Shown one piece after another: positions 57,677-64,000 of a DNA stretch of 64,000 nt. Positions within the stretch are counted from its first letter, which is position 1, and every line of letters starts with the position of its first letter. The translations under genes and the position numbers were made by a program. Location: the NCBI GenBank assembly GCA_049606935.1, contig JBMYWA010000001.1, positions 150,236-214,235 of the forward strand, read 5' to 3'. The notes under the pieces were generated by a model. That model had not been told where the DNA came from, searched no databases, and saw only the letters and a list, made by a program, of their open reading frames with translations. This DNA is from CAJXZP01 sp049606935. Lineage in GTDB: Bacteria; Bacteroidota; Bacteroidia; Flavobacteriales_G; Salibacteraceae.

Positions 57677-59182
57677 ATGTCGGTAACTTTAGTTGAAGAA
57701 AAAGCAGTAAAACAGTTATATCCATACCAGCAAATTGCAATTGATCAAATTGTTGGAAAGCTGAATGACGAGGATGATGGCTTTAATTTGCTTTATCAAT
57801 TACCAACAGGTGGAGGTAAAACTGTTATTTTTTCGGAAATTGCGAAACGTTTTATTGAAGAGCATAATAAGAAAGTATTAATTCTTACCCATAGAATTGA
57901 ACTTTGCGGACAAACTTCAAGAATGCTAGATGATTTTGATGTGAAGAACATGATTTTCGATAGCAAGATTAAACATATTCCATTTGAAGAAGACTACGTG
58001 GCTTTTGTGGCTATGGTAGAAACCCTGAATAATCGACTTAGAGATAATGAAACCAATGTGGATAATATTGGATTGGTAATTATTGATGAAGCGCATTACA
58101 ATTCATTTAGAAAGCTTTTTAAGTATTTTGATAATGCTTCTATTTTGGGAGTTACGGCTACTCCGTTAAGTTCAAATATGAAACTTCCAATGAAGGATAA
58201 TTATGATGAACTTATTGTTGGGGAGTCTATTTCATCATTGATTAAATCAAAGTACTTAGCAAATGCCATCACAACTACGCTTCAAGTAAACTTGAGTTCT
58301 TTAAAGGTTGGCGCTAATGGTGATTATACAGTAGCCTCGTCTGAAAGATTGTATGGTAACTTTATCATGCAAGAGAAATTATTGAATGCTTACGAAGAAA
58401 AATCACTAGGTAAAAAGACCCTTATTTTTAATAACGGGATTCAAACGTCTAAGCATGTACTAGAAACATTTAGGCATGCAGGTTATGATGTGCGACATTT
58501 GGATAATACGCATACCGGTCAAGAACGTAAGGATATCATTCATTGGTTTAAAGTTACCCCTAACGCTGTTTTAAGTTCTGTAGGGATTTTAACCACAGGG
58601 TTTGATGAGCCTACGGTAGAAACCATCATTTTGAATAGAGCTACTAAATCATTAACCTTATATTATCAAATGATTGGTCGTGGTTCTCGTATAATACCGG
58701 GTAAAAATGAATTTCAAGTTATTGATTTAGGTAATAACGTGGCTCGTTTTGGTTTATGGGGCGCGGCTATTGATTGGCAAAGAATATTTAGATCTCCATT
58801 GCATTATTTGAATAATATTCTAAATGATGATGAAATTCAAAGGAATTTTGTTTACGAAATGCCAGAAGATATAAGAAAGCATTTCAAAAATTCAAAAGAC
58901 GTTCATTTTGATATTGAAGCAGAGTATAAACAGGTTATTCATGAATGTTTACGCCCTAAAGTAGCATTAGAGCGTTCTATAGAACAGCAAACGCAAATTT
59001 GTATTGAAAATGCGGATGATTTGTTTGATGCGCTGTATTTAATGCGTTATTTGAAGGATGATATTGATGCGCGAATCAAAAAGTATTCTTATTGCATTTG
59101 TAATAGTACAATTAACTATTTAAGATGGTTAACTGAAGATTATACTCGAAAACTGGAATCTAATATTAGATCTAGGTTTTAA
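57677..59182 (+). CDS. SF2 DEAD/DEAH-box helicase-like protein
   Basis: A 501-residue SSL2-type helicase. Motifs: LYPYQQIAIDQIVG (Q-like motif), QLPTGGGKTVIFSEIA (Walker A), ILTHRIELCGQTS (Ia), LVIIDEAHYNSF (DEAH), ILGVTATPLSS (III), and in the second RecA domain GILTTGFDEPTVETIILNRATKSLTLYYQMIGRGSRI (motifs V and VI). The last about 130 residues are helical and unrecognised. It resembles the helicase part of type I/III restriction enzymes, but no methylase or nuclease lies nearby, so a nucleic-acid maintenance role is more likely. I took the ATG at 57677, three residues inside a GTG-started frame. Confidence 0.87.
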   Translation: MSVTLVEEKAVKQLYPYQQIAIDQIVGKLNDEDDGFNLLYQLPTGGGKTVIFSEIAKRFIEEHNKKVLILTHRIELCGQTSRMLDDFDVKNMIFDSKIKHIPFEEDYVAFVAMVETLNNRLRDNETNVDNIGLVIIDEAHYNSFRKLFKYFDNASILGVTATPLSSNMKLPMKDNYDELIVGESISSLIKSKYLANAITTTLQVNLSSLKVGANGDYTVASSERLYGNFIMQEKLLNAYEEKSLGKKTLIFNNGIQTSKHVLETFRHAGYDVRHLDNTHTGQERKDIIHWFKVTPNAVLSSVGILTTGFDEPTVETIILNRATKSLTLYYQMIGRGSRIIPGKNEFQVIDLGNNVARFGLWGAAIDWQRIFRSPLHYLNNILNDDEIQRNFVYEMPEDIRKHFKNSKDVHFDIEAEYKQVIHECLRPKVALERSIEQQTQICIENADDLFDALYLMRYLKDDIDARIKKYSYCICNSTINYLRWLTEDYTRKLESNIRSRF

Positions 59183-59298
59183 ATTTTTTTCTGGATTTCT
59201 GTTTAAGAAAAATGATATTAGCAAGGGGGTATTAAAAATAGGGCGAATTGCTCTTTTTTATTCCCTTTCTGTGTTAAATTAGCCCGTTCATTTACACA

Positions 59299-60399
59299 AT
59301 GAATCCAGCAACTTTACTATACATTGATAGTTTTCTTTTTATACCAAATCAGGTAATTGGTTGGTTTTACCTTCATATAAGGAGGTGGTATTCTGCATCA
59401 AAAAACTACAATGATAACACCTTGGTAATTAAGCTTATGGGTATGGGTAGTATGGTTAAACTTACGTCTGCTTTTCAGCAAAATCAAGTAGATTTATCAA
59501 ATATTACCTTAGTCACATTTAGTCAAAATGTGGAAATTGCTAAAAATCTTGGTTATACCAGAATTGAACCGTTATCAAAAAATTGGTTCAGGTTATTGCT
59601 TCAATGTATATTATTACCCTTTAAATTGAAATACTCCAAAGTAATTGATTTGGAAAGAAACGTAAATGCTACTTCTTTATTAAGAAAGTATATGGGGGCA
59701 ATAGGGGCTTGTCAAACCGTGTTTTTCCATAACCAAGCCGATGTGCATTTAAAAAACGATATAGGTTTCAATTTAAATACCCGTTCTCAATTAGATTTAA
59801 TAAAGGAAGTATTGCCATTTTTAGAAAAAAGTGATAATCCTAAGGGTACAAAAGAAATAAGCCCAGTAATCAAAGAAAAGAAAATTCTAATAAATATCAA
59901 CGCAAGTAATTATTTGAGTGTGCGTAAGTTTCCCATTGAGAAATTTGCTTCAGTTATTCAAGATTTAGCGACTAATTACCCCGATTATCGATTAGTTTTA
60001 ACAGGTTCGAAAAGTGAATCAGATTACGTGGGTGAGCTAGAAAAAATGCTAGATGAAAAAGAAATAAAAGTTGAAAATTACTCCGGTATTTGGAGTTTGA
60101 GTAACCTTCAAAATGAACTTGAAAACGCATCACTTTTTATTACAAATGATTCTGGACCCATGCATATAGCGGTGTGGTTAAAAACCCCCACATTAACAAT
60201 ATGGGGGCCAACCCAGGCTAATTATTCTGGATACCCAGAAAGTGAAAACATAAAAAATGTGTCCTTAAACCTTTCTTGTAGTCCTTGCTTTGTTGGCGGA
60301 TATTCAAAATGGGGAGTAGCTTGTGATAAAAAAGTTCCCTGCATGAATAATCTGGAAAATGTGGACGTAATGAAAGCGGTAAAGGGTATTTTGAACTAA
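59299..60399 (+). CDS. Glycosyltransferase family 9 (heptosyltransferase-like)
   Basis: A 366-residue GT-B fold enzyme. Visible: NTLVIKLMGMGSMVKLTSAF at the start of the first domain, VIDLERNVNAT, then KILININASNYLSVRKFPIEKFASVI and the nucleotide-sugar site LFITNDSGPMHIAVWLKTPTLTIWGPTQANYSGY. GT9 enzymes add heptose or related sugars to LPS cores; here the acceptor is unknown. A cysteine-rich tail (LSCSPCFVGG ... ACDKKVPCMNN) is typical of this family. The gene starts a rightward run with two radical SAM genes and a GT87-like gene, 13 bases apart, suggesting one pathway. Confidence 0.85.
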   Translation: MNPATLLYIDSFLFIPNQVIGWFYLHIRRWYSASKNYNDNTLVIKLMGMGSMVKLTSAFQQNQVDLSNITLVTFSQNVEIAKNLGYTRIEPLSKNWFRLLLQCILLPFKLKYSKVIDLERNVNATSLLRKYMGAIGACQTVFFHNQADVHLKNDIGFNLNTRSQLDLIKEVLPFLEKSDNPKGTKEISPVIKEKKILININASNYLSVRKFPIEKFASVIQDLATNYPDYRLVLTGSKSESDYVGELEKMLDEKEIKVENYSGIWSLSNLQNELENASLFITNDSGPMHIAVWLKTPTLTIWGPTQANYSGYPESENIKNVSLNLSCSPCFVGGYSKWGVACDKKVPCMNNLENVDVMKAVKGILN

Positions 60400-60412
60400 A
60401 CTATTAATGTAA

Positions 60413-61843
60413 ATGGCGAAGCTTCTTTTTCTTCAAAATATGGACTATGAGTTTCTTGGTCCCATGTATATTTCTTCTAGTTTGAAGTCCAAAGGACACC
60501 ATTGTGAAATGGTCATTGGCCATTCATTAAGTGATTTTGAGAGAGTAATTGAATCATTTCAACCAGATATGGTAGGCTTTTCTATTATGAGTGGTAGTCA
60601 TCCCTGGGCGTTAAAAATGGCTCGGTTAATAAAAGATAAATATGCTATTCCTAATATATTTGGAGGTGCACATCCTACATTCTTTAGAGATTTTATCAAG
60701 GAGGACGGAGTAGATTTTATTGTTAAGGGGGAAGGAGAAGAAGCCATGGTTGACATCATGGATAGGATTGATAATAATGGGGCTTTTAACGATATAAGCA
60801 ACCTTTCTTATATAGATGAGAATGGACAAGTTCAGCATAACCCATTAAGAAACTTGGCCAACAGAATGGATGATTATCCTTATCCAGATCGTTTCCTTTA
60901 TAGCCAATTAGATAGTCGCTTAGATCGAGCGGTTCGTAACGTAATTACCTCTAGGGGATGCCCATTTCATTGCAGTTTTTGCTTTGAAGATGCCATGCGT
61001 GATTTATACAAAGGAAAAGGGAAATACGTGCGAATCCGTGAAATGGATGAAGTTATTGAAGAATGTAAGCAACTTGTACGTGATACCGATGTCAAGGTGA
61101 TCTATTTTGCGGATGATGTTTTTGGAATGAGTAGGAGCTGGTTATATGAGTTTCTAGAAATCTATAAAAAGGAGGTTGGCCTTGAGTTTATATGTTTGGT
61201 TAGAGCAGATTTGGTGGCCGCTGACCGCCAATATGCTGTTAAATTAGCCGAAGCAGGTTGTAAATCTGTTTTCTTTGGCATTGAGTCTGGAAATGAAGAT
61301 TTGAGGAATCAGGTGCTAAAAAAACAACTTACGGATCAGCAAATTATTGAGGCGGCAGATTTGTTGCACCAAGCTGGAATAAAATTTAGAACCTACAATA
61401 TTCTTGGGTTACCTGATGAAACCTTGGAAGATGCATTTTCAACCTTAGAACTAAACATTAAAATAAAGGCAGATTACCCATGGTGTTCTTTGTTTTCACC
61501 TTTTCCAGGTACAGAATTAACAGATTATGCTTTTGCTAAAGGGTATTTAAGCCCAACATTCGATTATGAAAAACTAACTAAATCATTCTTTACAGAAAGT
61601 AAATTAGATATCCCCAATATTCGGGAAATGCAAAATTTGCAAAAGTTTTTTCAAACCGCTGTTTTATGGCCTTGGACATATCCGTTAATAAAACAACTTA
61701 TTAAATTACCTCCTAATATTTTGTTTCAAGCTTGGTTTGGACTCATATATTTTCATGTTTATGTGCAAAGTGAAAAAAGAAGCTTTTGGTCAACCCTTAA
61801 ATTTGCATTTAAAAATTATAAGCACGTTTTGGCAAAACAATAA
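60413..61843 (+). CDS. Cobalamin-binding-type radical SAM protein 1
   Basis: A 476-residue radical SAM enzyme. Residues about 1-150 form a Rossmann-like B12-binding-type domain (SLKSKGHHCEMVIG; PDMVGFSIMSGSHPWALKMARLIK; FGGAHPTFFRDFIKEDGVDFIVKGEGE), though the DxHxxG motif for base-off B12 is not visible. The SAM core has RGCPFHCSFC (Cys183, Cys187, Cys190), a GIESGNE block and FRTYNILGLPDET. The end is helical with a hydrophobic segment. Such proteins methylate unactivated carbons or phosphinates or make other radical changes. It is in the run of a GT9 gene and a second radical SAM gene (12-13 base gaps). Confidence 0.88.
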   Translation: MAKLLFLQNMDYEFLGPMYISSSLKSKGHHCEMVIGHSLSDFERVIESFQPDMVGFSIMSGSHPWALKMARLIKDKYAIPNIFGGAHPTFFRDFIKEDGVDFIVKGEGEEAMVDIMDRIDNNGAFNDISNLSYIDENGQVQHNPLRNLANRMDDYPYPDRFLYSQLDSRLDRAVRNVITSRGCPFHCSFCFEDAMRDLYKGKGKYVRIREMDEVIEECKQLVRDTDVKVIYFADDVFGMSRSWLYEFLEIYKKEVGLEFICLVRADLVAADRQYAVKLAEAGCKSVFFGIESGNEDLRNQVLKKQLTDQQIIEAADLLHQAGIKFRTYNILGLPDETLEDAFSTLELNIKIKADYPWCSLFSPFPGTELTDYAFAKGYLSPTFDYEKLTKSFFTESKLDIPNIREMQNLQKFFQTAVLWPWTYPLIKQLIKLPPNILFQAWFGLIYFHVYVQSEKRSFWSTLKFAFKNYKHVLAKQ

Positions 61844-61855
61844 GTATTTACAGAA

Positions 61856-63259
61856 ATGAACTCAGATAAGATTAAGGTTTTGTTTTTAAATCCTCCTGGA
61901 AAGGAAATTTATATTCGTGATTACTATTGCTCTAAGGTTTCTAAGGCCTATTATTTGCCTCAACCTGTTGATTTACTTACTCAAACTAGTTTTTTTTCTA
62001 AAGATCAGTTTGCTTGTAAAGTAATGGATGCCATTGCCGAAAAACTTTCTTTTGAAGAATCGGTACAGCAGGTTATAGACTTTCAACCTGATTATATTAT
62101 CACCCAATGTGGCTCCGTGTCTTACCAAGAGGATAATTTGTTCTTTGAGCATTTAATTAGAAAGATTGAAGATGTGAAAATTTTCTCTACGGGTGACTTG
62201 TTCTTGGAAAGTCCTATCCAGTACCTTTCTAAAACGATCTGGCTTAAAGGCGTGATTACCGATTTTTTTGATGATGGAGTAAAGCAATTAATACACCAAA
62301 ACTATGAGGGCATACATGGCTTAACCTATAAATACAATGGAGAAATTATTGAAAGGGCTAGTAGCTCAAAAAAGAAGGAGATAGATTTAAATATTCCTCA
62401 GCACCATTTGTTTAAAAATGATTTATACAGGATGCCATTTGTAAACAAATACCCAATGGCAACGGTATTAACTAATTATGCTTGCCCATACCCATGCACT
62501 TTTTGCATCATGTCGTTTTTGAATTTTAAACAACGCAGCACAGAAAGCATTAAAAAGGAATTACTTCGTTTAAAGGAGCTTGGCACTAAGTACATTTACT
62601 TTTCAGATCAAACGTTTTTTGTGAATTCTAAAGTAACGTCTGAAATTTTAGATTTTATGATTAATGAAAATTTAGGGTTTAATTGGGTATGTTTTTCTCG
62701 TGTGGATGTCTTGAATGCGGATAAACTTCTAAAAATGAAGCAAGCTGGATGCAATACCATCATGTTTGGAGTAGAATGGGCAGATGATGAACTTTGCAAA
62801 AAATACAAAAAGCAGTATACCGTAGCCCAGGTCAAAGAAACGTTTTCTTTAGCTAAAAAGGTAGGTATTAAACGAATGGGCACTTTTCTAATTGGAGTTC
62901 CTGAACAAAGCCGCGAGTCAATTAGAAACACCGTTGACTTTGCTATAGAGATTGACGCAGATTATGCATCTTTTAACGTGGCTGTGCCTCGGGCGCAAAC
63001 TTCCTTTAGAGAAGAAGCGTTGGATTTGGGTTTAATTTCGGAAGATGAAAAGCAAATGGATCAATCGGGCAGTTTTATTGCCATGGGCACGGGTAAAGTG
63101 TCGGCAGAAGAGCTCATGAAGCTAAAAAAAGAGGCGTATAGAAAGTTTTATTTAAGGCCAAGTTATATTTGGAAACGTGTGTATTCTCTTCGAAATTTGG
63201 AAGAATTGAAAACCCATACAAGGGAAGCATTTTATGTGCTGAAAAACATATTTGCCTAG
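61856..63259 (+). CDS. Cobalamin-binding-type radical SAM protein 2
   Basis: A 467-residue radical SAM enzyme, not a close paralogue of its neighbour. The N-terminal part (to about residue 150) resembles a B12-binding fold (VLFLNPPGKEIYIRDYYCS; QPDYIITQCGSVSYQE), and the [4Fe-4S] site is NYACPYPCTFC (Cys210, Cys214, Cys217). Later blocks are YIYFSDQTFFVNSK, NTIMFGVEWADDE and KRMGTFLIGVPEQS. The two enzymes may modify the same product at different positions. Its stop ends directly before the ATG of the last gene in the window. Confidence 0.87.
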   Translation: MNSDKIKVLFLNPPGKEIYIRDYYCSKVSKAYYLPQPVDLLTQTSFFSKDQFACKVMDAIAEKLSFEESVQQVIDFQPDYIITQCGSVSYQEDNLFFEHLIRKIEDVKIFSTGDLFLESPIQYLSKTIWLKGVITDFFDDGVKQLIHQNYEGIHGLTYKYNGEIIERASSSKKKEIDLNIPQHHLFKNDLYRMPFVNKYPMATVLTNYACPYPCTFCIMSFLNFKQRSTESIKKELLRLKELGTKYIYFSDQTFFVNSKVTSEILDFMINENLGFNWVCFSRVDVLNADKLLKMKQAGCNTIMFGVEWADDELCKKYKKQYTVAQVKETFSLAKKVGIKRMGTFLIGVPEQSRESIRNTVDFAIEIDADYASFNVAVPRAQTSFREEALDLGLISEDEKQMDQSGSFIAMGTGKVSAEELMKLKKEAYRKFYLRPSYIWKRVYSLRNLEELKTHTREAFYVLKNIFA

Positions 63260-64000
63260 ATGATTTCTAAAAGGGTGCTATCCAGAGTTTTGCTTATTTC
63301 ACTTTCCGTTGTTTTATTATGGAAAGGGATAGTACCAGGGTTTCAAGAGGTACAATCTGATTTTCCAAATTACTATGTATCTTCTAAGCTTTTATTTGAA
63401 GGGAACCACGTTTCAAAGTTTTATGATGACGAATGGTTTTTGACCGAAGCCAATAATATTAACCTACCATTCGCCAAATTTTCGCCTTTTCCACCACCAA
63501 CAGCTGTGTTAATGGTGCCTTTAGCCAGGTTTTCTCCCTTAGTTGCCAAACAAATTTGGACCATTTTCAACCTCTTCGTTTTAATAGGATTGATTTGGAA
63601 TATTTATAAAGTAACAGATTGGAAAATAGAGTATTGCGGATTAATAGTGTTGCTTACTGGGTTTGGGTTGATTAATAATTTTTATCTGGGTCAATTTTAT
63701 TTATTACTTACATTTCTAATTTTTCTAGGCTACCATTTTGCTAACCAGAATAAGAAGTTATGGGCTGGTTTATTCTTCGCGGTAGGAGTTATATTTAAGT
63801 ATTTTCCAATCGTTTACCTCATCGGTTATTTAGTTAATGGTAAAAATAAATTGGTGGCTTACGCTATTGCTTTAGGATTAATGTTGGCCATTGGTATGTT
63901 TACGATTATTGGGTTTGAAACGATTCCAGTGTTTGTAAATCAGGTACTTATACCTCATTTAAATGGTGCTATTTCAGGTCAAGATCCTAGCTCTATAGCC
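63260..64000 (+). CDS. GT87-like membrane glycosyltransferase (DUF2029), 5' part
   Basis: I read this frame from ATG 63260 directly after the preceding stop (no spacer), open for 247 codons to the right edge. The N-terminal anchor (SRVLLISLSVVLLWKG) is followed by FPNYYVSSKLLFEGN, SPFPPPTAVLMVPLARFSP and AKQIWTIFNLFVL; the phrase with several prolines (FPPPTAVLMVPL) is typical of GT-C fold mannosyl/arabinosyltransferase-like DUF2029 proteins. At least six membrane segments are visible. It would use a polyprenyl-phosphate sugar donor. It is the fourth gene of the cluster and the cluster continues beyond the window. Confidence 0.7.
   Translation, partial: MISKRVLSRVLLISLSVVLLWKGIVPGFQEVQSDFPNYYVSSKLLFEGNHVSKFYDDEWFLTEANNINLPFAKFSPFPPPTAVLMVPLARFSPLVAKQIWTIFNLFVLIGLIWNIYKVTDWKIEYCGLIVLLTGFGLINNFYLGQFYLLLTFLIFLGYHFANQNKKLWAGLFFAVGVIFKYFPIVYLIGYLVNGKNKLVAYAIALGLMLAIGMFTIIGFETIPVFVNQVLIPHLNGAISGQDPSSIA

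Noticed and set aside
57677..59182. Restriction-modification or phage-defence system around the helicase
   Set aside because: No methylase, nuclease or other defence gene lies beside it; neighbours are tryptophanase and a sugar-pathway cluster.

Overview
The window looks like chromosomal DNA from a member of the Bacteroidota, most likely a flavobacterium (order Flavobacteriales; the family cannot be fixed from this sequence). The reasons are: AT-rich DNA, promoters with the Bacteroidota -7 element TAnnTTTG and weak -33 TTG boxes, almost no strong Shine-Dalgarno sites, three secreted proteins with C-terminal type IX secretion (Por/Sor type A) sorting domains, many lipoproteins, and Bacteroidota-specific small conserved proteins. 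I found no rRNA, tRNA, CRISPR array, insertion sequence or prophage. Most genes are ordinary core or envelope genes; 62 protein genes are listed, the first and last cut by the window edges.

Layout. 0-8 kb: the end of a large SprB-type T9SS protein, a TlpA-like thioredoxin, uridine kinase and a small transaldolase, then a tight row of three paralogous lipoproteins, a TerB-like protein and a YhhN membrane protein. 8-14 kb: a lytic transglycosylase, a split YeeE/YedE sulfur transporter, Ndk, a SulP anion transporter and a MarC protein. 14-20 kb: secreted endonuclease I, a small ABC exporter, a T9SS subtilase and an SDR. 20-27 kb: an operon for respiratory nitrite ammonification: outer-membrane porin, NrfH, NrfA and a ResB-CcsA fusion that attaches haem to the cytochromes. 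A CRP/FNR-like palindrome sits upstream of its promoter.

27-34 kb: small metabolic and unknown genes (META lipoprotein, a TfoX-like protein, an orphan sulfatase C-terminus, an SRPBCC protein, an Ntn-hydrolase fused to TPRs, a methyltransferase, a VOC protein with an adjacent WYL regulator, AlkC-like glycosylase, Dus). 34-39 kb: a lipoprotein operon of the COG3014/LpoB type, then a PPOX protein, MTA/SAH nucleosidase and ketopantoate reductase family protein. 39-41 kb: a hipBA toxin-antitoxin pair with two inverted operator-like sequences 65 bp apart upstream. 41-48 kb: YgiQ radical SAM protein, thioredoxin, a Cys-rich lipoprotein, pyrD, a RibB with a degenerate RibA domain, and fbp. 48-59 kb: Mfd, a second split YeeE/YedE pair, a DUF6580 membrane protein, a RecQ without the usual zinc cysteines, tryptophanase and an SF2 helicase.

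59-64 kb: a compact rightward cluster of a GT9 glycosyltransferase, two different probable cobalamin-binding radical SAM enzymes and the start of a GT87-like membrane glycosyltransferase. This cluster runs off the right edge and is the best candidate here for an undescribed biosynthetic pathway, probably for a modified envelope glycan or glycolipid. Other points worth a second look are the two diverged YeeE pairs, the nrf control region with its internal terminator, the hipBA operators, the palindrome in front of the WYL regulator, and the three-gene paralogous lipoprotein family.
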